Source of the DNA: Neisseria lactamica
Lineage (GTDB): Bacteria > Pseudomonadota > Gammaproteobacteria > Burkholderiales > Neisseriaceae
Assembly: GCF_901482445.1 (NCBI RefSeq)
Contig: NZ_LR590477.1
Location: 62,001-126,000, forward strand
DNA length: 64,000 nt
Direction of reading: 5' to 3'
Shown here: one piece after another, positions 7,822 through 15,899 of the stretch
Position numbering within the stretch: position 1 is the first letter of the stretch
How the letters are laid out: every line of letters begins with the position of its first letter
The notes under the pieces: generated by a model
The model's input: only the letters and a program-made list of their open reading frames with translations
What the model was told of the DNA's origin: nothing
Database searches by the model: none
Position numbers and translations under genes: made by a program

Positions 7822-9339
7822 TTATTTGAAGGCGTATTTCTTCAGCAGGAATACGGGGATGCCGGAAAATAATACCAGCATCAGCGCGTAAGGGGTGGCG
7901 GCGGCGTATTGCGCGTCCGATGTGTATTCCCAAACGGCGGTGGAGAGCGTGTGGACATCGTCGGCGGTCAGCAGCAGGGTGGCGGTCAGCTCTTTCATCA
8001 GGTTGAGGAAGACGAGTGCGAATGCGGCGGTAATGCCGGGCAGGATGGACGGCAGCACCAAGGTCCTGAAAATAAAGAAGTGTCCGCGCCCCAATGTTGC
8101 GCCGACCTGTTCCATTCCTTTGGGGAGTTGTTCCAAGGAAGTCCTCAGGGTGGTTTGCGCCATCGGCAGGTAAAGCATGAAATAGGCAAGGATGACGACG
8201 ATAAAGGTTTGGTAAACGGCAGGGGTGTAGTTGATGCTGAAATAAACCAAGGATAGGGCGATAACCAAACCGGGGACGGCGTGCAGTAAAAACGGCAGCC
8301 TGTCTATCCAAACGGTTAAAAAATTGCGATAGCGGACCGATGCCCAAACAAGGGGTAAGGCACATAATATAGTCAAAACCGCACCCAAAGCCGATACGCT
8401 TAAGGAACGGACAAAGGCATCAAATACGGATACGAGCGCGAATGTGCCGGAAGTGCCGACCATCATCCAATGTATCAATACGCCAAAGGGGATAATAATG
8501 CCCAAAGTCAACAAGCTGCTTAAAAAAACAATCGCGCCAATCTGACCGGGGAGGTTGAGGGTTTTGACGGGATAAGGACGGGCAACGCCTTTGCCGCTGT
8601 GGTAAATCTTGGCTTTGCCGCGAAATATGCTTTCTCCAAATACGACGATGCCGCACACCGCCATTAAAACAGCGGAAAGCAGGGCGGCGGTATTGTTGTT
8701 GTAGGACATTTCGTATTCTTGGAAAATGGCAGTGGTAAAAGTGGGGTAGTTCAAAATGGATACCGCGCCAAATTCGACCAGCATATGCAGGGCAATCAGT
8801 AACACGCTGCTGCCGATGGCGGGTTTGAGCTGGGGGAGAATGGCGGAAAAAAAGGTTTGCAGGCGGCTTTTGCCCAAGGACAGGCTGACTTCTTCGTAAG
8901 ACAGGCTGATGCGTTTGAGTGCCGCTTCGACCGGCAGGTAGGCGAGCGGGAACGAGGACAGGCTCATAATCATCACCGTCCCCCAAAAGCCTTCGACACG
9001 GAAGGTCAGGCTGATCCAGGTGAAACAGCTGACAAATGCGGGGATGCACAAAGGCAGGGTGATGGCCGTCTGAAAAAAGGTTTTGCCGAAGAAGCGGTAA
9101 CGTTGGAACAAAAGGGCGCAGGCAATGCCCAAAACAATGGAAATCAGGGTAACGCCCGCCATCATCGTCAAGGTGTTGGAGAGCAAATCCCACATACGCG
9201 GGCGGAACAACAGTTCGACGGCGCGGTTGATGCCGACCTGCCACGAACGCATAGCGACATATAAAAAAGGCAGGGTAAGCGGTAGGGCAATCAGTAGGAT
9301 GAGGCCGGTAAGCCAAATGGGTATTTTTTTAGGAGACAT
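7822..9339 (-). CDS. fbpB: Ferric iron ABC transporter permease
   Basis: FbpB is the inner-membrane channel of FbpABC. The 505-residue product is a fused pair of permease modules with about 12 membrane segments; each half has an EAA-type loop contacting FbpC (around PVEAALKRISLSYEEVSLSLG in the first half and EQLPKGMEQVGATLGRG in the second). I chose the ATG at 9339 (MSPKKIPIW); a longer frame begins with TTG at 9357. It sits 67 bp downstream of fbpA and 20 bp upstream of fbpC. Confidence 0.94.
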   Translation of the reverse strand: MSPKKIPIWLTGLILLIALPLTLPFLYVAMRSWQVGINRAVELLFRPRMWDLLSNTLTMMAGVTLISIVLGIACALLFQRYRFFGKTFFQTAITLPLCIPAFVSCFTWISLTFRVEGFWGTVMIMSLSSFPLAYLPVEAALKRISLSYEEVSLSLGKSRLQTFFSAILPQLKPAIGSSVLLIALHMLVEFGAVSILNYPTFTTAIFQEYEMSYNNNTAALLSAVLMAVCGIVVFGESIFRGKAKIYHSGKGVARPYPVKTLNLPGQIGAIVFLSSLLTLGIIIPFGVLIHWMMVGTSGTFALVSVFDAFVRSLSVSALGAVLTILCALPLVWASVRYRNFLTVWIDRLPFLLHAVPGLVIALSLVYFSINYTPAVYQTFIVVILAYFMLYLPMAQTTLRTSLEQLPKGMEQVGATLGRGHFFIFRTLVLPSILPGITAAFALVFLNLMKELTATLLLTADDVHTLSTAVWEYTSDAQYAAATPYALMLVLFSGIPVFLLKKYAFK

Positions 9340-9406
9340 AGTGTTTTTTATCGGCAAAACGGGCGGACAGTATAAATGTCCACCCGTTTGACAATCCGAA
9401 AACGGC

Positions 9407-10402
9407 TTATTTCATACCGGCTTGCTCAAGCAGCCGGGTGGCGTGTTCTTTTTCGGAAACAGTGGTGGCGGACACTTGGGGTGCTTCCAACTTGGCGATG
9501 GGTTCCAAATTGAAAGTGGATACCACGTGCGGATTCAAAGGATATTCGGCACGGACGGCGGTCAGGGCGCGCTGTCCTTCCTTGCTGGCGAGGAAGGCGA
9601 CGAATTTTTTCGCCTCATCCTTGTTTTGGGAGGATTTTAACACGGCTGCGCCGGAATAGGTAACGAGTGCGCCGGGATCTCTGTGGCGGACGAAATTCAG
9701 GCGGGTGTGGACATTTTGTACGCCTTTTTCACGCGCAAAAGCGTGCCAGTAGTAGTTGTTGATGAGGGCGGCATCGATTTCGCCGTTTTCAACCGCTTGA
9801 AGGGCGACGGAGTTTTTAGCGTAAGGCTTGCCGTATTCTTTCAGACCTTTGAGCCATTTCAATGCGGCCGCTTCGCCTTTCAGTTTGACGATGGCGACAA
9901 CCTGTTCCAAGAACGCGCCGGAAGTGGGGGCGTAACCGATGCGGTTTTTCCATTTCGGCGTGGCGTAATTTAGGACGGATTTTTCCAAATCTTTTTCAGA
10001 CAGTTTGCGGGTGTCGTAAACGACGACGCGCGAACGTCCGCTCAGTGCCACCCAGTCTTTTTTGGCGGCAACCGGCACGCCCTTGCCGCGTGTTTCGTTG
10101 ATGGTGGAGGCGGGCAGGGGCTCTAGGAGGTTGGCTGCGGAAAGGGTGGCGAGTGCCGGGATTTGTTCGGAATAGAATACGTCGGCGGGGCTTCGGCTGC
10201 CTTCTTCTTTGATTTGACCGGCAAGCTGGTCGCCTTTGGCGCTGTTGAGTTTGACTTTGATGCCGGTAGCCCGGGTAAAGGCATCTGCAACGGCTTGTGC
10301 CGCTTCTTTGTGTTGGCCGTTGTACACGGTAATGTCCGCCAGCGCGGGGGTTGCGGCGGTCAGGGCTGCGGCAAGCAGTGCGTATCGGATAGATGTTTTC
10401 AT
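9407..10402 (-). CDS. fbpA: Periplasmic ferric-binding protein (transferrin-like)
   Basis: FbpA carries Fe3+ across the periplasm. A 22-residue signal peptide ends at PALA, and the mature protein begins DITVYNGQHKEAAQ. The known iron ligands are all present in mature numbering: His9, Glu57 and the Tyr195-Tyr196 pair in NNYYWHAF. The 331-residue precursor matches the neisserial protein. AGGAG lies 8 nt before the ATG. It is the first gene of fbpABC and is preceded by an AT-rich Fur-like operator. It receives iron from outer-membrane receptors such as LbpA, encoded later in this window. Confidence 0.98.
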   Translation of the reverse strand: MKTSIRYALLAAALTAATPALADITVYNGQHKEAAQAVADAFTRATGIKVKLNSAKGDQLAGQIKEEGSRSPADVFYSEQIPALATLSAANLLEPLPASTINETRGKGVPVAAKKDWVALSGRSRVVVYDTRKLSEKDLEKSVLNYATPKWKNRIGYAPTSGAFLEQVVAIVKLKGEAAALKWLKGLKEYGKPYAKNSVALQAVENGEIDAALINNYYWHAFAREKGVQNVHTRLNFVRHRDPGALVTYSGAAVLKSSQNKDEAKKFVAFLASKEGQRALTAVRAEYPLNPHVVSTFNLEPIAKLEAPQVSATTVSEKEHATRLLEQAGMK

Positions 10403-10480
10403 ATCGATTTTCTCCTAATGAATGAGGATGTATATCTTGTTAAGACATAACGGTGTGTAGTGTATTCCTTCTTTTTTATA

Positions 10481-10500
10481 AATGCAAATAATTATTTTTT
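10481..10500 (-). promoter_or_regulatory. Candidate Fur operator upstream of fbpABC
   Basis: An AT-rich segment contains the perfect 12-bp palindrome AAATAATTATTT (10486-10497), about 85 bp before the fbpA start. fbpA is known to be repressed by Fur with iron. The match to the 19-bp Fur consensus is only partial, so the exact operator limits are uncertain. The rest of 10403-10654 shows no gene. Confidence 0.6.
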
Positions 10501-10654
10501 TAAATTTGTTGTTGTCCGGTCCAGTTATGGTTTGTTATGACTTGTATTTTTTTCCGTGCATCGCGCCCGTAAGGCGGAAGCGGCGGGTAATGCGTGTCGG
10601 AATGTGGGTAAAGGCGGCATTTTGATTTGCCGGAATATTTGAGAACCCTTCCCT

Positions 10655-11125
10655 TTAAAACGCCGTCCGAACAGGGTTGCCGGAATAGTATTGCCATCCC
10701 AGCAGATACAGTTTGTCGGGGTCTCGCCAATATTGTTCATCCAGACTGTTCAGCAGTGAGGCGGTTTTGTTGTCGAGATGTTTTGTTATATCCCACATTT
10801 CTTTTAGGGTTTTACCTTCCGATTGGAGGTGGCGGATTTCTTTGTCCAATGCGTCTGCCGCCAGATGGATCAGCATTGCGCTGTGTACCGCGCCGATTTT
10901 TTTCAGAACGGAACAAGTCTTTTCGGCGGCGGGAAAACCCCAGTTGCAGACAAATTGCAGTATGCCGCCGTTGCCGATATCGGCTTCCGCCCGCCAAATC
11001 AAAACCAGCTCCTGTTCCCGTCCGTCCATGCTTTCGAGTTTTCCGTCATGCCGTTCAAAAAGTTTGTCCACCGCCTGCCACATCATCTGTTCGAAGCGGT
11101 CGGCTTGGGTATCCGTATCGGTCAT
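10655..11125 (-). CDS. DMP19-like (DUF4375) acidic protein
   Basis: A 156-residue soluble, acidic protein without signal peptide or membrane segment. The core ELVLIWRAEADIGNGGILQF and the pattern of helices rich in Asp/Glu resemble DUF4375, the family of the neisserial DNA-mimic protein DMP19, which binds the repressor NHTF in place of DNA. From the sequence I can support the family likeness, not the partner; this may be a paralogue of DMP19. The 3' end overlaps a degenerate DUS (ACGCCGTCCGAAC). It lies alone between fbpA and argH; the argH terminator is just upstream. Confidence 0.6.
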   Translation of the reverse strand: MTDTDTQADRFEQMMWQAVDKLFERHDGKLESMDGREQELVLIWRAEADIGNGGILQFVCNWGFPAAEKTCSVLKKIGAVHSAMLIHLAADALDKEIRHLQSEGKTLKEMWDITKHLDNKTASLLNSLDEQYWRDPDKLYLLGWQYYSGNPVRTAF

Positions 11126-11145
11126 CGTGTTCTTGCCTTTTAAAA

Positions 11146-11175
11146 ATGCCGTCTGAACATTTCTTCAGATGGCAT
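11146..11175. terminator. DUS-type hairpin downstream of argH
   Basis: ATGCCGTCTGAA (11146-11157) pairs with TTCAGATGGCAT (11164-11175), one mismatch in the arm. It lies 7 bp beyond the argH stop. Confidence 0.8.
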
Positions 11176-11182
11176 TTGGGGG

Positions 11183-12559
11183 TTAAGCCAACACTTCACG
11201 CCAGCGTTTGACTTGGAAACGGACTTGTTCAGGCGCGGTGCCGCCCAAGTGGTTGCGCACGTTTAAGCTGCCTTCGGGTGTCAGCACGCCGTACACGTCG
11301 TCTGAAATCAGCTTGCTGAAACCTTGCAAGACTTCAAGCGGCAGTCCGCTCAAATCAACGCCGGCTTCATCGGCGTGGCGCACGGCTTGGGCGACGACTT
11401 CGTGGGCATCGCGGAAGGGCATACCTTTTTTGACCAGATAATCCGCCAAGTCGGTGGCGGTGGCAAAACCCTGCATTACGGCGGTGCGCATATTGTCGGG
11501 TTTGACGGTTACGCCGCGCATCATATCGGCGTAAATCCGCAACGTGTCGATAAGCGTGTCGGCGGTGTCAAACAGCGGTTCTTTGTCTTCCTGATTGTCT
11601 TTGTTGTACGCCAAGGGTTGGGATTTCATCAGGGTAATCAGGCCGATAAGGTGCCCGATAACGCGTCCGGATTTGCCGCGCACGAGTTCGGGTACGTCGG
11701 GATTTTTCTTCTGCGGCATGATGGACGAGCCGGTGCAGAAGCGGTCGGCGATGTCGATAAAGCCGAAACGCGGACTCATCCACAAAATCAATTCTTCGGA
11801 CAGGCGGCTCAGGTGAACCATAACCAGCGAGGCGGCGGCGGTGAACTCGACGGCAAAATCGCGGTCGGATACGGCATCGAGCGAGTTTTGGCAGATTTGC
11901 TCGAAACCCAGTAATTCGGCGGTAATTTCGCGCCGAATCGGGTAGGTCGTACCGGCAAGGGCGGCTGCGCCGAGCGGCATACGGTTGACGCGGCGGCGGC
12001 AGTCCGCCATCCGTTCGTTATCGCGTCCGAGCATTTCGACGTAGGCGAGCATATGGTGTCCGAAGCTGACGGGCTGGGCGACTTGCAGGTGGGTAAAGCC
12101 GGGCATAACGGTTTCGGCGTTTTGTTCCGCCAAATCCAGCAATGCCGTCTGAAGGTTTTGAATCAGGCTTCGGATGACGGTAATTTGGTCGCGCAGCCAC
12201 AGGCGGATGTCGGTGGCGACTTGGTCGTTGCGGCTGCGGCCGGTGTGCAGACGCTTGCCCGCGTCGCCGATTTTGTCGGTCAGGCGGCGTTCGATGTTCA
12301 TATGGACATCTTCCAAATCGGGCGACCATTCGATTTTGCCGCTGCGGATTTCTTCGAGGATTTCCGCCATACCCCGGCGGATGTCCGCCAAATCGCCTTC
12401 GTCCAACACGCCGGTTTCTTTCAGCATTTGCGCGTGTGCCAGCGAGCCTTGGATGTCCCATTCGGCAAGGCGTCGGTCGAAACCGATGGAGGCGGTGTAT
12501 TGTTTGACGAGTTCGGAAACGGGTTCGTTGAAACGTCCCGACCAGGTTTTGTCGTGCAT
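11183..12559 (-). CDS. argH: Argininosuccinate lyase
   Basis: ArgH splits argininosuccinate into arginine and fumarate, the last step of arginine synthesis. The 458-residue protein has the fumarase/aspartase superfamily signature GSSIMPQKKNP, the N-terminal WSGRFNEPVSELV and the substrate-binding TGRSRNDQVATD. It is 18 bp downstream of galU, so the two may be cotranscribed. Confidence 0.97.
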   Translation of the reverse strand: MHDKTWSGRFNEPVSELVKQYTASIGFDRRLAEWDIQGSLAHAQMLKETGVLDEGDLADIRRGMAEILEEIRSGKIEWSPDLEDVHMNIERRLTDKIGDAGKRLHTGRSRNDQVATDIRLWLRDQITVIRSLIQNLQTALLDLAEQNAETVMPGFTHLQVAQPVSFGHHMLAYVEMLGRDNERMADCRRRVNRMPLGAAALAGTTYPIRREITAELLGFEQICQNSLDAVSDRDFAVEFTAAASLVMVHLSRLSEELILWMSPRFGFIDIADRFCTGSSIMPQKKNPDVPELVRGKSGRVIGHLIGLITLMKSQPLAYNKDNQEDKEPLFDTADTLIDTLRIYADMMRGVTVKPDNMRTAVMQGFATATDLADYLVKKGMPFRDAHEVVAQAVRHADEAGVDLSGLPLEVLQGFSKLISDDVYGVLTPEGSLNVRNHLGGTAPEQVRFQVKRWREVLA

Positions 12560-12577
12560 AAGGATTCCTTGATGGGG

Positions 12578-13447
12578 TTATTCGGTGCGGTATTTTTCCA
12601 AAAGGCGGCGGAAGGGTTCGCCGGTTTCGGGGTGTTTTAAACCGTAGGCGACGGTGGCTTCGAGGTAGCCCAGTTTGCTGCCGCAGTCGTAGCGTGTGCC
12701 TTCAAAGGGGTGCGCCAGGACAAATTCGTGATCGAGCAGCTTGGCGATGCCGTCTGTAAGCTGGATTTCGTTGCCCGCGCCGCGCGGAAGATTGGTTAAG
12801 AGGTCGAAAATGCGCGGCGTGAGAATGTAGCGTCCGACGACGGCAAGGTTGGAGGGCGCGTCTTCGGGCTTGGGTTTTTCGACAATGCCGGTAATGCGTT
12901 GGAACTGTTTGAGCTGTTCGGTTTCGACGATGCCGTATGAGCCGGTTTGCGACGGTTCGACGGTTTCTACGCCCAAAATGCTGTTGCCGCTGCGTTCGTA
13001 CACTTCGACCATTTGTTTGAGCGCGCCTTTTGGAGCATCAATTAAATCGTCAGCCAGAATCACGGCAAAGGGTTCGTCTCCGATGGCGGCGCGGGCGCAC
13101 AAGACGGCGTGTCCCAAGCCCAGTGCTTCGGCCTGGCGGATGTAGAGGCAGGTAATGTTCGGTGGCAGGATGTTGCGGACGTGTTCCAACAATTTGTCTT
13201 TATGGCGCATTTCCAACTCGGTTTCGAGTTCGTATGCCTTGTCGAAATGGTCTTCGATGCTGCGTTTGTTGCGTCCGGTAACAAACACCATTTCCGTGCA
13301 GCCGGCTTCCACGGCTTCTTCCACGGCGTATTGGATCAGCGGCTTGTCGACGATGGGCAGCATTTCTTTCGGGCTGGCCTTGGTGGCGGGCAGGAAGCGG
13401 GTTCCCATCCCTGCGACGGGGAAAACGGCTTTTTTTATCGGTTTCAT
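12578..13447 (-). CDS. galU: UTP--glucose-1-phosphate uridylyltransferase
   Basis: GalU makes UDP-glucose, the precursor for lipooligosaccharide sugars. The nucleotidyltransferase motif AVFPVAGMGTRFLPATKASP (residues 8-27) and the metal-binding ILADDLIDAP are present; the 289-residue length is typical. In Neisseria UDP-glucose feeds UDP-galactose synthesis for LOS. It lies 27 bp downstream of the RdgB-type gene and upstream of argH. Confidence 0.97.
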   Translation of the reverse strand: MKPIKKAVFPVAGMGTRFLPATKASPKEMLPIVDKPLIQYAVEEAVEAGCTEMVFVTGRNKRSIEDHFDKAYELETELEMRHKDKLLEHVRNILPPNITCLYIRQAEALGLGHAVLCARAAIGDEPFAVILADDLIDAPKGALKQMVEVYERSGNSILGVETVEPSQTGSYGIVETEQLKQFQRITGIVEKPKPEDAPSNLAVVGRYILTPRIFDLLTNLPRGAGNEIQLTDGIAKLLDHEFVLAHPFEGTRYDCGSKLGYLEATVAYGLKHPETGEPFRRLLEKYRTE

Positions 13448-13474
13448 TCTTTTTCCTTTGTATTGTTTTGATGT

Positions 13475-14074
13475 TTAAAGGGCGAGTTTGCGGATTAAAT
13501 CGGCGAGTGCCTGCGCGCGGTGGCTTTCGCGGTTTTTGACCTCCGAATCCAATTCGGCGGCGGTTTTGCCGTGTTCGGGCAGATAAAAATACGGGTCGTA
13601 ACCGAAACCGTTTTGCCCGAGCGGCGTGTCGTGCCATTGTCCGTGCCATACGCCCTCGGCGATAATCGGGCGCGGATCGTCTTTATGGCGGACAAAAACC
13701 AATACGCAGACATAAGAACAACTTTTGTCGGCTTTGCCGGCAAGTTCGGCGGCAAGTTTCAGGTTGTTGGCGGTATCGGATTTGGGATTGCTGCCGGCGT
13801 AGCGTGCGGAATGTATGCCCGGCGCGCCGTTTAAGGCGGCGGCACAGATGCCGCTGTCGTCGGCGAGTGCGGGCAGCCCGCTGTATTTGGCGGCGTGCCG
13901 GGCTTTTGCCAGCGCATTTTCAACAAAGGTGGAATAGGGTTCCGGACATTCGGGTATGCCGAATTCGGATTGCGGCAATACGGTGATGCCGTAAGGCTTG
14001 AATAAGTTGCCGAATTCTTTGAGCTTGCCGGCATTGCCGCTTGCCAAAACGATTTTTTCCGGTTTTTCAGACAT
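13475..14074 (-). CDS. rdgB: RdgB/HAM1-type non-canonical purine NTP pyrophosphatase
   Basis: The enzyme removes ITP, dITP and XTP from nucleotide pools. The start at 14074 (MSEKPEKIVLASGNAGKLKEF) carries the family's SGNxGK phosphate-binding motif; a longer frame to 14194 is a non-conserved extension. ALADDSGICAAALNGAPG and QNGFGYDPYFYLPE are the substrate and metal motifs. Length is 199 residues. Its first codons overlap the 3' end of the upstream small membrane protein gene by 8 bp, indicating translational coupling. Confidence 0.94.
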   Translation of the reverse strand: MSEKPEKIVLASGNAGKLKEFGNLFKPYGITVLPQSEFGIPECPEPYSTFVENALAKARHAAKYSGLPALADDSGICAAALNGAPGIHSARYAGSNPKSDTANNLKLAAELAGKADKSCSYVCVLVFVRHKDDPRPIIAEGVWHGQWHDTPLGQNGFGYDPYFYLPEHGKTAAELDSEVKNRESHRAQALADLIRKLAL

Positions 14075-14300
14075 AGCGGTTTTCCTTTGTGGCGGATTGG
14101 GCGGCGTGTAGGGATTTGTGCCGCAAATAGAGGGCGAGTGCGCCGATTTGTCCGAACAGCGCGCCGAATGCGAAAAGGAAGGCGGCGACGGCAAAGGCTT
14201 TGCTGCCGGCGGTCAGCAGATAGGCGCCTAAGAGGACGAGCAGCATAAATGCCAGTGTGAAGAGGGCAACAGACAACAGATAGATTTTTCGGCGGTTCAT
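14067..14300 (-). CDS. Small inner-membrane protein, two predicted membrane segments
   Basis: The 77-residue product has hydrophobic segments at about residues 8-28 and 35-58, basic ends, and no family I recognise. It overlaps the start of the RdgB-type gene by 8 bp, so the two are likely translated together. The ATG at 14298-14300 opens the frame. Function unknown; the overlap is the best evidence that it is a real gene. Confidence 0.6.
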   Translation of the reverse strand: MNRRKIYLLSVALFTLAFMLLVLLGAYLLTAGSKAFAVAAFLFAFGALFGQIGALALYLRHKSLHAAQSATKENRYV

Positions 14301-14369
14301 GGCGTTCGGTCGGAAACGGTATGTTCGGATTATAGCCGATTGGGACGGTATTCCCTAGAGGCTGGAAAA

Positions 14370-14398
14370 ATGCCGTCTGAAGCGGCGTTCAGACGGCA
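14370..14398. terminator. DUS-type hairpin downstream of ppa
   Basis: ATGCCGTCTGAA (14370-14381) and TTCAGACGGCA (14388-14398) form an 11-bp stem 9 bp beyond the ppa stop. Confidence 0.8.
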
Positions 14399-14407
14399 GG
14401 GAGAGCG

Positions 14408-14941
14408 TTATGCCTGTTTGTTCCAACGTTCGACGGATTCTTTGATGACTTTTTTCGCTTCTTCCGCATCGCCCCACGATTCGACTTTGGTCGTACCCGC
14501 TTTTTTCAGGTCTTTGTAGTGGTTGAAGTGGAACTCGATTTGTTTGATGAGCTGTTGCGGCAAATCGGCCAAAGTTTTGTAGGCGTTGCCGTTGTTGCGG
14601 TCGTCGGCAGGTACGCAGACGATTTTGTCGTCCACTTCGCCGTCGTCAACGAATTTCATCACGCCGATAACGCGCGCTTCCAAGAATACGCCGGTTGCCA
14701 GAGGTTGTTCGGTAACGAGCAGCACGTCTAATTCGTCGCCGTCTTCGTCCAAAGTTTGGGGAATGAAGCCGTAGTTGGTCGGTTTGGCGAAGATGGCGGG
14801 TTCGACGCGGTCGAGTTGGAATGCGGCCAGTTTGCGGTTCCATTCGATTTTGTGGTTGCTGCCGGCGGGGATTTCGTTGACGACGTTGATGATGCCGCCG
14901 TCCACGTCGCCCGGGGTCAGAATTTGGTTGAAGTCTGCCAT
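14408..14941 (-). CDS. ppa: Inorganic pyrophosphatase
   Basis: Ppa hydrolyses pyrophosphate and so pulls biosynthetic reactions forward. The metal-binding signature DEDGDELDVLLVTEQPL corresponds to the family D-x-D-P-x-D-V-L motif, with Glu and Leu at two positions where D and P are usual. EIPAGSNHKIEW opens the fold, and PADDRNNGNAYKTLADLP follows. I place the start at 14941 (MADFNQILTPGDVDGG), giving 177 residues, the family length; the frame is open 48 bp further upstream. Confidence 0.95.
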   Translation of the reverse strand: MADFNQILTPGDVDGGIINVVNEIPAGSNHKIEWNRKLAAFQLDRVEPAIFAKPTNYGFIPQTLDEDGDELDVLLVTEQPLATGVFLEARVIGVMKFVDDGEVDDKIVCVPADDRNNGNAYKTLADLPQQLIKQIEFHFNHYKDLKKAGTTKVESWGDAEEAKKVIKESVERWNKQA

Positions 14942-15042
14942 TTGGTTTCCTTTATTTGGGAAGGTTTGAAGTTTGAAAGTATAGCACAAACGTCCGGTTG
15001 AAAATGCGCCCGATGCCGTCTGAAAGGGTGTACGGGCGCGTG

Positions 15043-15495
15043 TTACCGTTTGCCCAAAAACCTGTCCAGTTCCAAAATCGCGCGCCTGTTGGACGGGGAA
15101 AACACTTTTTCCGCCGCTTCTTCCAAGCCGAACCAGCCGTAGGAGACGTGTTCTTCGGGTTGCAGGACGACGGGTGTATCGCGCGGGATTTCGGCCCAGA
15201 AGACGTGTTCGCGGTTTTCAAACACGCCTTTGGGATAGCGGTGCCGCCAGTGGTGGTAGATTTCGTAAACCGTGCTGTCGTGCCGGTCTTGGAGCTGCCC
15301 GTCCGCCAGCAGGATGCCGGTTTCTTCCCAAACTTCGCGCCTTGCCGTTTGGGCGACGGTTTCGCCCGGTTCGAGGCTGCCGGTTACTGACTGCCAAAAC
15401 CCTTTCGGATGCGTGCGTTCGATGAGCAGGATGCCGCCGTCCCCGCTATAAAGGACGACCAGTGCGGAGACGGGGTATTTGAGCGGTTTTGCCAT
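15043..15495 (-). CDS. nudB: Dihydroneopterin triphosphate diphosphatase (Nudix)
   Basis: NudB removes pyrophosphate from dihydroneopterin triphosphate in folate synthesis. The Nudix box GSLEPGETVAQTARREVWEE (E-x7-REUXEE) is complete, and the protein aligns in length (about 150 residues) and C-terminal pattern with NudB. There are two in-frame ATGs, at 15501 and 15495; GAAAG is spaced better for the second (MAKPLKYPVS). Related Nudix enzymes are the alternative if the substrate differs. Confidence 0.85.
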   Translation of the reverse strand: MAKPLKYPVSALVVLYSGDGGILLIERTHPKGFWQSVTGSLEPGETVAQTARREVWEETGILLADGQLQDRHDSTVYEIYHHWRHRYPKGVFENREHVFWAEIPRDTPVVLQPEEHVSYGWFGLEEAAEKVFSPSNRRAILELDRFLGKR

Positions 15496-15664
15496 CGGCA
15501 TCTTTCGGCGGGCTGCGGTGATGAAGGGGCTGATTATAGCAAACGCCGCACGTTATGGCGTTTGTCCTTTTCCGCATCCTTTCCCGTCCGGGCGGCGCGC
15601 ACCGGCGTTTGCCGGTAAATTTTCCGTTGTGTCAAAAAGATAAGGGCGGTTGTGATTTTAATGC

Positions 15665-15693
15665 TTGCCAAAGCGTCGGGTGGAAACTATAAT
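15665..15693 (+). promoter_or_regulatory. sigma70-type promoter of tRNA-Pro
   Basis: TTGCCA (15665-15670) and a perfect TATAAT (15688-15693) are 17 bp apart and 17 bp ahead of the tRNA. Confidence 0.85.
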
Positions 15694-15709
15694 CCGCAAC
15701 TTATCGAGT

Positions 15710-15786
15710 CGGAGTGTGGCGCAGTCTGGTAGCGCACTTGCATGGGGTGCAAGGGGTCGAAGGTTCGAATCCTTTCACTCCGACCA
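15710..15786 (+). tRNA. tRNA-Pro (anticodon GGG)
   Basis: A 77-nt cloverleaf. The acceptor arms CGGAGTG/CACTCCG pair, and the T arm reads AAGG-TTCGAAT-CCTT. The anticodon stem CTTGC/GCAAG encloses the loop ATGGGGT with anticodon GGG, which reads CCC. CCA is encoded. Confidence 0.96.
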
Positions 15787-15797
15787 AAAAACATAAG

Positions 15798-15826
15798 GCA
15801 GCCGTTTTTGAAACGGCTGCTTTTTT
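15798..15826 (+). terminator. Rho-independent terminator after tRNA-Pro
   Basis: GCAGCCGTTT and AAACGGCTGC form a 10-bp stem with a 3-nt loop, followed by six Ts. Confidence 0.9.
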
Positions 15827-15867
15827 GTCCGTGTTTTCCGTCTGTATCGCGGGCGGAGCGTTTCAAA

Positions 15868-15896
15868 ATGCCGTCTGAAAGCTGTTCAGACGGCAT
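15868..15896. terminator. DUS inverted-repeat terminator of trkH
   Basis: ATGCCGTCTGAA (15868-15879) and its reverse complement (15885-15896) lie 4 bp beyond the trkH stop, followed by a T-run on the plus side and an A-run on the other. Confidence 0.88.
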
Positions 15897-15899
15897 TTT

